Origin: a bacterium | Lineage (GTDB): Bacteria > JAMCPX01 | Direction: 5' to 3' | Length of the DNA: 64,000 nucleotides | Assembly: GCA_021792615.1 (NCBI GenBank) | Contig: JAJYUJ010000001.1 | Span: 90,526-154,525, forward strand | In this document: positions 10,888-20,965 of the stretch, one piece after another | Position numbering within the stretch: position 1 is the first letter of the stretch | Layout: each line of letters starts with the position of its first letter | Position numbers and translations under genes: made by a program | The notes under the pieces: generated by a model | Told to the model about the DNA's origin: nothing | The model's database searches: none | The model's input: the letters and a program-made list of their open reading frames with translations, nothing else

Positions 10888-10958
10888 GTCATTCCCACGA
10901 AAGAGGGAATCCAGTGTTTTGCGGTTTTCTTTGGATTCCGTGTCAAGCACGGAATGAC
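10888..10958. repeat. Palindromic intergenic repeat (GTCATTCC...GGAATGAC)
   Basis: gtcattcccacgaaagagggaatccag...ctttggattccgtgtcaagcacggaatgac; related copy at 16095-16197. Confidence 0.7.
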
Positions 10959-11029
10959 ATTTTGTGAGCATTCCTCGGAAACCACTGCCTTTGGCCGTAG
11001 TAATTTACTGAATAAATAAGCAAACTTTC

Positions 11030-12103
11030 CTATTGACCCTTTTGTCTCAGCAGCTCGTGTACCTCTGATAGGAGGACCTTTTCGTACTCCGTTTCTTTTA
11101 CCTTACCTGCTACCTTTCCATGCCTAAATAAGATTCCACTGCCTTTTCCGCACGCAATCCCGACATCCGCCTCTTTTGCCTCACCGGGACCGTTCACGAC
11201 ACAACCCATAACCGCAACCGTAAGCGGGTCCTTTACATTGATCAGTTTTTTTTCAAGAGAATTGACCAGCCCGATCACATCATATTCAGCCCGCGCGCAG
11301 GTCGGGCATGAAATAATCTCAACGCCATGATGGGCGAGACCGAGCGCTCTGAGAATTTCGTATCCTGCCTTTACCTCAATCACGGGATCATCGGTAAGCG
11401 AAACCCGTATCGTATCACCGATACCTTCGGAAAGAAGAATGCCCATGCCTACGGCCGATTTTATGCTGCCCGACAACACGGTGCCGGCCTCGGTTACACC
11501 GAGATGCAGGGGATAATCAACGCGTTTTGATAATTGCCGGTATGCCTCTATCATCACGAGGACATTGCTCGATTTTACGGACACTTTTATATTGCCGAAA
11601 TTGAATGCCTCAAGCTCGCGTATGTTTCTCATGGCAGTTTCAACAATGGCCTCTGCCGTCGGATGAAAATCATATTGTTCAAGAATGTCCTGAGGCAAAG
11701 AACCCGCATTGACCCCGACCCTTATCGGTATCCCTGCGTCCGCGGCTGCTCGAACGACCTCATGGATGCGGTCCTTGCTGCCGATATTCCCCGGATTGAT
11801 CCTCAGACCGTCGATACCGCTTTTGATTGATGCAAGGGCAAGCCTGTAGTCGAAATGGATGTCTGCTATCAGCGGCACCTGCACTGCCTTTTTAATGGCC
11901 TTCAGGGCAAGTGCGGAATCCTTGTCCGGAATGGCAAGCCGTACAACCTTGGCCCCGGCGTCTGCAAGCTCATTCACCTGCTTTATGGTAGCAACCACAT
12001 CCTTTGTATGGGTATTGGTCATGCTCTGGACAACGACAGGGTTGCCCCCGCCTATCTTCACATTACCAATGTTTATGACCTTTGTTTTGCGTCTCTTCAT
12101 CAT
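11030..12103 (-). CDS. ispG: 4-hydroxy-3-methylbut-2-en-1-yl diphosphate synthase
   Basis: 'VQSMTNTHTKDVVATIKQVNELADAGAKVVRLAIPD', 'LRINPGNIG', 'SCPTCARAEYD', 'VMGCVVNGPGEA'. Confidence 0.96.
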   Translation of the reverse strand: MMKRRKTKVINIGNVKIGGGNPVVVQSMTNTHTKDVVATIKQVNELADAGAKVVRLAIPDKDSALALKAIKKAVQVPLIADIHFDYRLALASIKSGIDGLRINPGNIGSKDRIHEVVRAAADAGIPIRVGVNAGSLPQDILEQYDFHPTAEAIVETAMRNIRELEAFNFGNIKVSVKSSNVLVMIEAYRQLSKRVDYPLHLGVTEAGTVLSGSIKSAVGMGILLSEGIGDTIRVSLTDDPVIEVKAGYEILRALGLAHHGVEIISCPTCARAEYDVIGLVNSLEKKLINVKDPLTVAVMGCVVNGPGEAKEADVGIACGKGSGILFRHGKVAGKVKETEYEKVLLSEVHELLRQKGQ

Positions 12104-12300
12104 ACTGTCATATAGTAATCACGATTATTATAAGGCTGTATATCAATTCCTTCCCTTATACCCTATACTCCCCTGCAGTGCTCCAACCGTAGCCTTAATA
12201 TTTAACATGTCAATTTAAACATAAAGGGCTTCTTTGAAACAGTACATTTCAGGCTCCGGCAAGTTGACAAATTCGATGTTCCTATACTATAGATTCGTCA

Positions 12301-13272
12301 ATGTACAAACAAGAAAGGCCACTGCTCTCTATTATTATAGTGAATTATAATGTGAAAGAAGAGATCATTAATTGTATTCAATCTATAAAAGACAATATCA
12401 ATTTTAATAATACGCCTTATGAAATAATAGTTGCAGACAATGGTTCGGCGGATGGAAGCACCAAAGCCATACAGGAGAGGTTCCCCTGGGTTATTGTTAT
12501 AGAGAATAACTCAAATCTTGGCTTTGGCAAAGCTAATAATATTGGTGCAAAACAAGCAAAAGGAAAGGTGTTCTTCTTTCTGAATCCCGACACAAGGGTT
12601 CTGGGAGGGATTGAAGAAATGGCCATGTTTTTGTTAAATCATCAGGAAACTGGGATATGCGGGCCGCTCATTTTTGACAGAGAGAACAAAGAAGTAACCT
12701 ATTTCGAGATGTCCGTATATCTCAATTTATTTTTGCAAATAACCGATCTTATGTTCACACCTCTTGCCAGACTATATTTTACCTATAAAAGATTTAAATT
12801 CAAGAAGAAGGTAAACAACAGTAAGCCTTTCACAATCAACCTTATACATGGAAGTGCCATGATGTTTAACAAAACGGCCTTTGATGCTGTTGGTGGTTTT
12901 GACGAGGATTTGTTTATGTATGGAGAGGAAGCTGACATAGGCATAAAAATGAAAAAACAAAACTATCGTATAACGATCTTCCCACAGGCAAGGATCGTAC
13001 ATTATGAGGGAAGTTCCACAAAACAATCAGTAAATACAAAAAAAGATAGCATGTGTACCGTAGCAATGAAAACGGTGCTCAAACGGCATTTTCCCCGTAC
13101 ATGGTATATCCGCTATCATCTAGAAATGCTGAGTCAATTAAGGCAGATTGCGATCTCTTCCATGAATGCGTATAGCTCTTATTTTAATAAGAAAAAATAT
13201 CTTAACTATCGCGGGATGGTCCTTCGGCATCTTGCACAATACAGATTATTAAAAACAATACTGCATTCGTAA
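12301..13272 (+). CDS. Glycosyltransferase family 2 (rhamnosyltransferase-like)
   Basis: 'LSIIIVNYNVKEEIINCIQSI', 'NLGFGKANNIGAKQAKGKVFFFLNPDT', 'GGFDEDLFMYGEEADIGIKMK'. Confidence 0.9.
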   Translation: MYKQERPLLSIIIVNYNVKEEIINCIQSIKDNINFNNTPYEIIVADNGSADGSTKAIQERFPWVIVIENNSNLGFGKANNIGAKQAKGKVFFFLNPDTRVLGGIEEMAMFLLNHQETGICGPLIFDRENKEVTYFEMSVYLNLFLQITDLMFTPLARLYFTYKRFKFKKKVNNSKPFTINLIHGSAMMFNKTAFDAVGGFDEDLFMYGEEADIGIKMKKQNYRITIFPQARIVHYEGSSTKQSVNTKKDSMCTVAMKTVLKRHFPRTWYIRYHLEMLSQLRQIAISSMNAYSSYFNKKKYLNYRGMVLRHLAQYRLLKTILHS

Positions 13273-13285
13273 AAGTGTGCAATCT

Positions 13286-14233
13286 TTATTTTTTATACCG
13301 CATATACAGCCTTTTACCGATAAGCAGTTTAAACATATTTTCGAGTGCTATGGATGAGAGAACAGAGTAAGGATTGTGGTTGATAGCGCTCGAAAGATAA
13401 ATCCCTGCATTTTTAAAATCACCGATAGATATAAACGCCCTTGAAAGCCTCAATGCCCTTTCAGAAATAATTTTGTTGCCGAGTTTGATACCGTATTCCT
13501 GCGCAGACGCCGTTATGCTGTTCCATGCTGCCTCTGTGGCATTGACCCATTGGACCTTATTTCTCGAATAACTGCCGGCATGTACGGATATCTGTACCGT
13601 TGTTTTATCGATAAAACCAATGCCGCCTTTCATAGCGCATCGTGTGAAAAGTTCCCAGTCTTCACGGGGGGGCAGCTTCACGTTGAACCCGTGCGTCTCT
13701 TCTAAAAGAGATGTCCTTATAATACACGTCGACGGATACCCGATCAATGCACGGAGCATAAGCTTTAGATATGCATCACCCGTACCTGTCATTATCCCTT
13801 TGATGCCGGTGTTTTTTTTCTGTGTTTGCTCGTCAATGGTTTCCCAGTTTGAAAAGGCAATGCCGATATCTTTATGCCCGTTTATAAACGTATACAGTGA
13901 ACCGAGATGATCCTGCAACCAGCAATCATCGTCATCAAGGAAGGAAATGAGTCCTGCTTTTGCGAACTTTATACCGGTGTTTCTGCAGGCGGATCGTCCC
14001 TGGTTCTTTTCATTGCGGATGTACCGTATGACCCCTTTTTCTATTTCTGCTTCAAACCCGTTTTGCACCCGCTCATTGGTATTATCTGCTGACGCATCAT
14101 CGACAACAATGATCTCGAAGTCTTTAAAGTTCTGCGAAAGTACGCTATTTAATGCCTTTTCAAGCATTTCAAAACGGTTGTAGGTCGGTATGACAACGCT
14201 TATCTCAGACATAATATTTACCCTGAACTTCAA
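13286..14233 (-). CDS. Glycosyltransferase family 2
   Basis: 'ISVVIPTYNRFEMLEKALNSVLSQNFKDFEIIVVDDASADNT', 'FLDDDDCW'. Confidence 0.9.
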   Translation of the reverse strand: MKFRVNIMSEISVVIPTYNRFEMLEKALNSVLSQNFKDFEIIVVDDASADNTNERVQNGFEAEIEKGVIRYIRNEKNQGRSACRNTGIKFAKAGLISFLDDDDCWLQDHLGSLYTFINGHKDIGIAFSNWETIDEQTQKKNTGIKGIMTGTGDAYLKLMLRALIGYPSTCIIRTSLLEETHGFNVKLPPREDWELFTRCAMKGGIGFIDKTTVQISVHAGSYSRNKVQWVNATEAAWNSITASAQEYGIKLGNKIISERALRLSRAFISIGDFKNAGIYLSSAINHNPYSVLSSIALENMFKLLIGKRLYMRYKK

Positions 14234-14424
14234 TCATTTTAATCAATTACCCCAGCAGGGGAATATGGTCAAGCAGGGGCCAAGCAACTGAGTCCGATGC
14301 AATATTAAAGATTCGGGATTTAATATGTAAAACTCAGACAGAAAATAATAAACTGGGAGCATTCTTTACAATCCGCCGATACTCATGTAGAACCTCTAAC
14401 ATACATAAACCGGGGAATAGAGAC

Positions 14425-15384
14425 ATGCCAAATCCGCAGCTTTCCATTATAATTGTTAATTACAATACCAAGGATGATTGTATAAAGTGCATACAATCCA
14501 TCTATGACAGGATATTGACCATATCATACGAGGTGCTCGTGTGTGACAATGGTTCATCAGACGGAAGTATAGAAGCAATAAACCGTGAGTTCCCCTGGGT
14601 GCACACCATAGACAACAAACAGAACCTCGGGTTTGGCAGCGCCAATAATATAGGGGCCGCACATGCAAAAGCGGACATCCTGTTCTTTCTGAATCCGGAT
14701 ACGGTTATCGATCACGGTATAGAGCAAATGTGCAGTTACATGATTGAGCAAAAGGATATAGGGTTGATTGGACCTGTTGTCCTGGATCAGAACAACAGCA
14801 GGAATTTGTTTTACCCGCCCGTGTATAGCAATATATTCCTTCAGTTAACAGATCTTGTGCTTACCCCGGTAGCGCGTCTTGGCACGACATGGAAGAAATT
14901 GGTTTATAACAGAAACATCGGTCGAAATAAAATATTTGATACCAAATACATCATTGGATGTGCAATGATGTTTAAAAGAAGTGCCTTCGATGCCGTTGGT
15001 GGTTTTGACCGGGATATATTCATGTATGGCGAAGAATTTGATGTGGGGAGGCGATTAAGAAAAAATGGCTACAGAATACAAATAGTGCCTCATGCCGCTA
15101 TCATCCATTTTGGCGGGCACTCAACAAATCAAATTCCTTCCGATCGTATTCTGGCAATAGGTACGCAATCATTTAAAAGACTGCTTAAAAAACATTTTCC
15201 ACATACATGGCATTGTAGATACACTATTGAAGCACTAACGCATATTCGACAGGCGCTCAGTGCTTGTTCAAAGATAATTATTAATTTTATTGTTAGGAAA
15301 GACAATGCCATGAATTATCAGCATTTACGCAGTCATATAAATCAGTTTAAGATCATGCGGAGGATAGTAAAGGAAAAAGATTAA
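14425..15384 (+). CDS. Glycosyltransferase family 2, paralog of 12301-13272
   Basis: 'LSIIIVNYNTKDDCIKCIQSI', 'NLGFGSANNIGAAHAKADILFFLNPDT', 'GGFDRDIFMYGEEFDVGRRLRK'. Confidence 0.9.
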   Translation: MPNPQLSIIIVNYNTKDDCIKCIQSIYDRILTISYEVLVCDNGSSDGSIEAINREFPWVHTIDNKQNLGFGSANNIGAAHAKADILFFLNPDTVIDHGIEQMCSYMIEQKDIGLIGPVVLDQNNSRNLFYPPVYSNIFLQLTDLVLTPVARLGTTWKKLVYNRNIGRNKIFDTKYIIGCAMMFKRSAFDAVGGFDRDIFMYGEEFDVGRRLRKNGYRIQIVPHAAIIHFGGHSTNQIPSDRILAIGTQSFKRLLKKHFPHTWHCRYTIEALTHIRQALSACSKIIINFIVRKDNAMNYQHLRSHINQFKIMRRIVKEKD

Positions 15385-15394
15385 GTGCGAGTAT

Positions 15395-16069
15395 CTATTT
15401 TTCTCCGGTATAGATCGTTGCAATGCCGCGGGTTAGGTTCGTCGTTTTGATATTTTTAAACCCTGCGGATGCCAGCATCCTGCTAAATGTCCCGGGATCC
15501 GGGAATGCTTCGACCGAACTCTTGAGGTAGGTGTATGCTTTTGTTCTTGAGATGAGATTGCCGAGCAGGGGAAGTATCTTTTCAAAATAGACCTTGTATA
15601 CCCTGCCGAAAAGACCGCGCGGCATGGAAAATTCGAGTATTGCTACCCGGCCGTGCGGTCTCACCACCCTGTAGAATTCTTTTAAGCCGTTTTCCCGCGG
15701 ATAGATATTGCGTATGCCGAACGCACAACTGACAAGATCAAAGGTGCTGTCCCGGAAGGGCAGGGACAGACCCGAAGCATTGATCAGCGGTAACGCTGCA
15801 TTCTTGAGTCCGGCTTTTTTCAGCATTTCCCTGCTTATGTCCACGCCATAGACAGAGAAGGAATTGTTTGCGTGTTTATAGGCAAGCGCCATGTCACCGG
15901 TGCCCGTGGATACATCGAGGATCGTTTTTACCTGCGGGGACATGCTCAGGCGTACAACCCTGCGTCTCCACCGCACGTCGGTATATCCGGACAGGATATG
16001 ATTTAACAGATCGTACCGCCCGGATATGACATCAAACAAGCCGGCTATTTCGTGTTCCGTAGGTTCCAT
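15395..16069 (-). CDS. UbiE/MenG (COQ5) family methyltransferase
   Basis: 'FDVISGRYDLLNHILSGYTDVRWRRRVV', 'TILDVSTGTGDMALAY', 'FGIRNIYPRENGLKEFYRVVRPHGRVAILEFSMP'. Confidence 0.9.
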   Translation of the reverse strand: MEPTEHEIAGLFDVISGRYDLLNHILSGYTDVRWRRRVVRLSMSPQVKTILDVSTGTGDMALAYKHANNSFSVYGVDISREMLKKAGLKNAALPLINASGLSLPFRDSTFDLVSCAFGIRNIYPRENGLKEFYRVVRPHGRVAILEFSMPRGLFGRVYKVYFEKILPLLGNLISRTKAYTYLKSSVEAFPDPGTFSRMLASAGFKNIKTTNLTRGIATIYTGEK

Positions 16070-16094
16070 GTTTCAAATTTCTCAAGTTCTTATG

Positions 16095-16197
16095 GTCATT
16101 TCGCGCTTGACACGGAATTCAGTACTGATTTGTACATCAAAATTCATTTGAAGAATCAGATTCGCTCCCTCTGGATTCCCGCTTTCGCGGGAATGAC
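16095..16197. repeat. Palindromic intergenic repeat (GTCATTtC...CTGGATTCCCGCTTTCGCGGGAATGAC)
   Basis: Same family as 10888-10958; strong terminal hairpin ATTCCCGCtttcGCGGGAAT. Confidence 0.7.
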
Positions 16198-16241
16198 AGG
16201 AAAATGAGATTCTTATTCATTAACCGCATCTTTATCGCTTT

Positions 16242-17390
16242 TCAGTACAGCCCCATCCGTTTTGCTATAATTTCCTTCATGATTTCCGTTGTACCTGCTC
16301 CGATGGTAAACATCCTCGCATCGCGGTAAGCCCTTGCTACCGGGTATTCTTCCATGTAGCCGTATCCGCCGAACACCTGGATTGCGTCATACGTAACCTT
16401 GTTTGCCACCTCGCAGGAATTGAGTTTTGCCATAGAGATCTCCTTGGTCGCGTCCTCTCCCTGATCGAGCAGCCAGGCACCATGGTAAGCGAGCTGACGT
16501 GCAGCCTCGAGCTGTGTTGCCATATCAACGAGTTTATGGGCTATGGCCTGGTGCTGCGATATGGGTTTGCCGAAGGTCATCCTTTCCTTTGCATAGTTGA
16601 CAGCGTCCTCGAGTGCAACCTGTGCGAGCGCTATGACACCGACTGACCCCATAATCCTCTCTGTCTGGAACCCTTCCATAATATAGTAAAACCCCTTGTT
16701 GATCTCCCCTACGATCATATTCTCCGGCACAAAGCAATCGTCGAAAAACAACTCCGCCGTGTGTGATGTGTGGTGTCCGAGCTTCTTCAGTTTCCTGCCC
16801 ACGGTAAAGCCCTTTGTTTTAGTATCCAGCAAGAACAGGGTGATACCCTTATGACCCTTGGCCGAGTCCGTTTTTGCTGCAACGATAATATAATCCGCCC
16901 AGGTACCGTTTGTGATGAAGATCTTTGACCCGTTGAGTACATAGCCGCCGTCCGCCTTTTTTGCGGTGCTTCGTATCCCTGCAACGTCCGAACCAGCGTT
17001 CGGCTCTGTGTAGCCTATCGCAAAAACAGCATCGCCTTTTATCATCTTCGTCAGGTATTTCGTCTTTTGCTCTTCCGTGCCGTGTTTGAACAGTACCGGC
17101 GTAGCCATATCTGTATCCACCATCACGTCGAGGCACAACCCCGGCATCCTGGATCTGTAGAGTTCTTCATAAAACACAATATCGTAGAAAATATCGAGTC
17201 CCATGCCTCCATATTTTTCAGGGTAGCGGATACCGAGAAAATTCATATCAGCCAGCGTTTTGAACAATGTCTTTGGATAATCCTCTGCCTCTTCCCATTC
17301 GTTTGCATGGGGCACAAGGTTTTTGATGACAAAATCCCGTACACTCTTTCTGAACATATCGTGTTCTTCGGTGAAAAAATGTTGTTTCAT
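16242..17390 (-). CDS. Acyl-CoA dehydrogenase
   Basis: 'IGYTEPNAGSDVAGIRSTAKKADGGYVLNGSKIFITNG', 'QVFGGYGYMEEYPVARAYRDARMFTIGAGTTEIMKEII'. Confidence 0.93.
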   Translation of the reverse strand: MKQHFFTEEHDMFRKSVRDFVIKNLVPHANEWEEAEDYPKTLFKTLADMNFLGIRYPEKYGGMGLDIFYDIVFYEELYRSRMPGLCLDVMVDTDMATPVLFKHGTEEQKTKYLTKMIKGDAVFAIGYTEPNAGSDVAGIRSTAKKADGGYVLNGSKIFITNGTWADYIIVAAKTDSAKGHKGITLFLLDTKTKGFTVGRKLKKLGHHTSHTAELFFDDCFVPENMIVGEINKGFYYIMEGFQTERIMGSVGVIALAQVALEDAVNYAKERMTFGKPISQHQAIAHKLVDMATQLEAARQLAYHGAWLLDQGEDATKEISMAKLNSCEVANKVTYDAIQVFGGYGYMEEYPVARAYRDARMFTIGAGTTEIMKEIIAKRMGLY

Positions 17391-17603
17391 ACATCCTCCA
17401 ATAGCTATATTTTATTTTTTATATAAACTCTGTTTGTCAGCAAAATGCAATAAAATGTCTTGAGTAAGAAGAGCGGAATCCCGGGAAATGTGCAAATAGT
17501 TTTCCGTTCGTCTGAAAATAAGGCGGCAGCCAAGCAACAGGCTGTTTACGAATCCAGCCGGGCAGGTTGACAAAAATCTCATATGAACGATATGTTCTAA
17601 TTA

Positions 17604-17617
17604 TGAATAATAGTTCA
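17604..17617. promoter_or_regulatory. Candidate TetR operator TGAA-N6-TTCA upstream of the tetR gene
   Basis: ATTATGAATAATAGTTCAT, downstream of a TTGACA (17567-17572) / TATGTT (17591-17596) promoter-like pair; related site at 18349-18362. Confidence 0.5.
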
Positions 17618-17648
17618 TTCGTGAGATAAATTATACAGGAGAAGAAAA

Positions 17649-18263
17649 ATAGCCAATTTAAGCCGGAAGGAAAGAGACAGGCAGCTGCGCAGAGCCGATA
17701 TTTTTAATGCGGCGGAGCATCTGTTTGCCTTGAAAGGATATCATAAGACAACGATAAAGGATATCGCACAAGAAGCGCAGTATGCGGTCGGCACGGTATA
17801 TTTGCATTTTAAAGACAAGGATACCCTTTATTTTGCCTTATTTAAGGAGAAGATGAAAGGTTTGTTGTCCAAAATTAATGAAGAAAAGCCAGGACAGCCC
17901 CGGGATGCGAGAAGTAAGCTGAGGCTTTTTGTAGAGGAAAGCTCTGCCTTTTTTATGGAGAATCAGGATTTCCTCAGGATATTCAGCTCGGAAGAAGACA
18001 GGCTGCTGGTAGAAAAAAAACTCTTAAAGAGTTCTACCGGCCGGCAGCTCCGGGAGTATATTACTCTGCTCATTATACAGGCGCAGGAAGAAAGCGTCAT
18101 CAGCAGGGCGCTTGACCCCGGACAGGTAAGAGAGGTGTTTATTGCTATCATAAAAGCACTTGTTCTGGAGCAGCTTGCGGAAAAGGAAAGGGGTAATAAG
18201 AGTTTTGAAGGCATGTCCGGCATTATATTGAGATACTTTCTTAACGGCGCTGCGAGCGAATGA
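17649..18263 (+). CDS. TetR/AcrR family transcriptional regulator; start codon atypical (ATA with RBS) or TTG at 17730
   Basis: In-frame coding upstream of the track start 17730 completes the HTH: (I)ANLSRKERDRQLRRADIFNAAEHLFALKGYHKTTIKDIAQEAQYAVGTVYLHFKDKDTLY. Confidence 0.8.
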   Translation: MANLSRKERDRQLRRADIFNAAEHLFALKGYHKTTIKDIAQEAQYAVGTVYLHFKDKDTLYFALFKEKMKGLLSKINEEKPGQPRDARSKLRLFVEESSAFFMENQDFLRIFSSEEDRLLVEKKLLKSSTGRQLREYITLLIIQAQEESVISRALDPGQVREVFIAIIKALVLEQLAEKERGNKSFEGMSGIILRYFLNGAASE

Positions 18264-18348
18264 CCTTTATCTCCACAACTCTTACCGGGATCGCTTGCCC
18301 AAAATACCTTGACAAAACCTATTGAACATGAATTTTATGTCCTGATTA

Positions 18349-18362
18349 TGAACAGTAATTCA
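18349..18362. promoter_or_regulatory. Candidate TetR operator TGAA-N6-TTCA upstream of the emrA-like gene
   Basis: ATTATGAACAGTAATTCAT; TTGACA at 18309-18314 upstream. Confidence 0.5.
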
Positions 18363-18425
18363 TATAATGACGATACGTTCAAATCACGCCGTACCGGTTT
18401 ATAAAAGCCAGAGAAGGGAGATAAC

Positions 18426-19286
18426 ATGAATATGTCAGGCGATAAAAAGAAAAAACTGACGATTTTTGCCGTTGCCGCTGTGTTGGCCGCGGTCGCCGGA
18501 ATTTGGTACCTTATGAGCAGCTTTAACGCGGTTAGCACCGACGACGCTAATATTGCAGGAAGGGTCTATACGATCGCAACGAAGATTCCCGGAACAGTCA
18601 AAACGGTAAATGTCAGGGATAATCAGAAGGTCAAGAAAAACGAACTCCTCCTCGAAATCGATCCGGCAGATTATGAATTGCAGGTTAACGAGGCGCAGGC
18701 GAATCTGGACATACGGAAGAGTTTATTGGACCAGGCCTTGCGCAATAAAGACCGCGCAGAATCCCTCTCGAAGAGACAGGCGATTTCACAGGCGAGATAC
18801 GAGGATATTCTTACTGCATATAAAGTGGCACAGGCACAGGTTGAAGCTGCTGGAGCGCAGCTCAAAATAGCGCGCCTTAACCTCGGATACACGAAGATAT
18901 ATGCTCCTGCCGACGGCTTTATAGCCGAAAAATCCGTTGAGGTAGGCAATCAGGTAATGCCGGGGCAGGCGCTTATGGCCGTTGTTTCAAGCGACATGTG
19001 GATAGTTGCCAATTACAAAGAAACAGAACTTAAAAATGTACAGCCGGGACAGAAAGTCAAAATACAGATCGATGCATATCCCGGCAAGACTTTTAAAGGC
19101 CGGGTGAACAGCATTCAGCGTGGTACCGGTGCGGCATTCAGCATGTTTCCCCCTGAAAACGCTACCGGCAGTTTCGTGAAGATAGTCCAGCGTATACCGG
19201 TAAAAATAGTTTTTGATGGACAACCTGAAAAAAAATACAATTTTAGTATAGGAATGTCCGCGAGTACCGAAATAAAGATCAAGTGA
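18426..19286 (+). CDS. HlyD/EmrA-family membrane fusion protein
   Basis: 'SSFNAVSTDDANIAGRVYTIATKIPGTVKTVNVRDNQKVKKNELLLEIDPADYELQ', 'IYAPADGFIAEKSVEVGNQVMPGQALMAVV'. Confidence 0.92.
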   Translation: MNMSGDKKKKLTIFAVAAVLAAVAGIWYLMSSFNAVSTDDANIAGRVYTIATKIPGTVKTVNVRDNQKVKKNELLLEIDPADYELQVNEAQANLDIRKSLLDQALRNKDRAESLSKRQAISQARYEDILTAYKVAQAQVEAAGAQLKIARLNLGYTKIYAPADGFIAEKSVEVGNQVMPGQALMAVVSSDMWIVANYKETELKNVQPGQKVKIQIDAYPGKTFKGRVNSIQRGTGAAFSMFPPENATGSFVKIVQRIPVKIVFDGQPEKKYNFSIGMSASTEIKIK

Positions 19287-20821
19287 TGGAAAAAGCAGAC
19301 ACCGAAAATTATACTGAAGAATGGCGGCCGGGCAGTAACCCGTGGCTGATTGCCGTCGCAATCATGCTGGCCACAACCCTGGAGGTTCTGGACACTTCCG
19401 TCGCGAATGTTGCGGTACCGCATATAGCGGGAACCCTTTCCGCAACCCCCCAGGAAGGCACATGGGTTTTAACCAGCTATATTGTTTCCAATGCGATCGT
19501 TCTGCCTGCTTCTGCGTGGTTCGGCAGTCTCTGGGGACGTAAACGGGTGCTTCTTATAAGCATAGCTTTGTTTACCCTGTCTTCCATGTTGTGCGGTGTA
19601 GCGGCAAGTCTCGGACAATTGGTTGTCTTCCGGGTACTCCAGGGCATTGGAGGGGGTTCTCTTCAACCATTCTCTCAGGCGATATTGATGGAAAGTTTTC
19701 CCAAGGAAAAGCGTACAACGGCCATGGCTGTATTCGGTATAGGGGTCATTGCAGCACCGATCATAGGACCCATTCTCGGAGGCTGGATTACGGACAACTT
19801 TTCCTGGCGGTGGATATTTTTTATTAATCTGCCTTTTGGGATAGCTGCATTCCTGATGATCAAAATGTTCGTGGAAGACCCTCCCTATATCCGGAAGATC
19901 GGGAGAGGCATCGATTACTACGGATTCGCATTGATGGCCATCGGCCTCGGTGCGCTTCAGGTCATTCTGGATAAAGGTCAGCAGGTGGATTGGTTTCAGG
20001 CGGCGTGGTTGCGCTGGACCGCTATAGGGGTTTTTGTTTCACTATTTGCGTTTGTTTTCTGGGAATTCCGAACGAAGCATCCCGTGGTTGATCTGTACGT
20101 TCTGAAAGACAGAAATCTTGTCGGCGGTATGATTGTTGCTTTTATGATTGGCGCTATTATGTACGGGACAATGGCACTGTTGCCGCTTTTTTATCAAACC
20201 ATGATGCACTATACAGCCCTTTTAAGCGGCTTTATATTACTGCCGCTCGTGACGGGGGCATTATTGGGAACTATCGTGGTGGCAGTCAGTAATAAATACC
20301 TTGATAATAGAGTTATGATGCTATTTGGTTTACTCTTAATCGGGTCTGCAAGCTTTATGCTTGGGAATATCAACTTACAGATTGGCATGAATTCAATGGT
20401 AATCCCGCTCTTTGTTCTCGGTGTCGGAACAATAACTGTTTTTATACCGCTGTCAATTACCGCATTAGGGACATTGGCTGCCAGGGACATGGGGAACGGA
20501 TCCGGTCTTTTTAATTTGGCGAGAAATATCGGCGGAAGCTTTGGCATTGCAATTACAACGACAATGCTTGCCCGAATGGCGCAGTTACATCAGACCGTTC
20601 TCGTTGGCCAATTGACGCCGTTTAATCCTTTGTATCAGCGGGCAATAAGGGCATATCCCTCCAGAGCAAATGGCCTGCTATATGGGGAATTATTACGCCA
20701 GTCCGCTCTTCTTGCGTATGTCGATTGTTTCCGCTGGTACAGTGTACTTGCTTTTCTTTGTATAACCATGATTTTCCTGTTCCGGAAGGTGGAAAGCACG
20801 GGACCCATGATGGTCCATTAA
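19283..20821 (+). CDS. DHA2-family MFS drug efflux transporter (EmrB/QacA-like)
   Basis: 'NPWLIAVAIMLATTLEVLDTSVANVAVPHIAGTL', 'LQGIGGGSLQPFSQAILMESFP', 'GWITDNFSWRWIFFINLPFG'. Confidence 0.93.
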   Translation: MMEKADTENYTEEWRPGSNPWLIAVAIMLATTLEVLDTSVANVAVPHIAGTLSATPQEGTWVLTSYIVSNAIVLPASAWFGSLWGRKRVLLISIALFTLSSMLCGVAASLGQLVVFRVLQGIGGGSLQPFSQAILMESFPKEKRTTAMAVFGIGVIAAPIIGPILGGWITDNFSWRWIFFINLPFGIAAFLMIKMFVEDPPYIRKIGRGIDYYGFALMAIGLGALQVILDKGQQVDWFQAAWLRWTAIGVFVSLFAFVFWEFRTKHPVVDLYVLKDRNLVGGMIVAFMIGAIMYGTMALLPLFYQTMMHYTALLSGFILLPLVTGALLGTIVVAVSNKYLDNRVMMLFGLLLIGSASFMLGNINLQIGMNSMVIPLFVLGVGTITVFIPLSITALGTLAARDMGNGSGLFNLARNIGGSFGIAITTTMLARMAQLHQTVLVGQLTPFNPLYQRAIRAYPSRANGLLYGELLRQSALLAYVDCFRWYSVLAFLCITMIFLFRKVESTGPMMVH

Positions 20822-20965
20822 GTTACCGGGGATCGGGGAGCTGCAGGTCTTGTTTTATTCATGGAGATCATAAAGGGTGGATTTATTCCCGTAATTAACG
20901 CGCCTCCGATCCATAGCAAAATTCCTCGCAGTCTGATATGTTCGTTTTTATGAAGAGCCAACACG

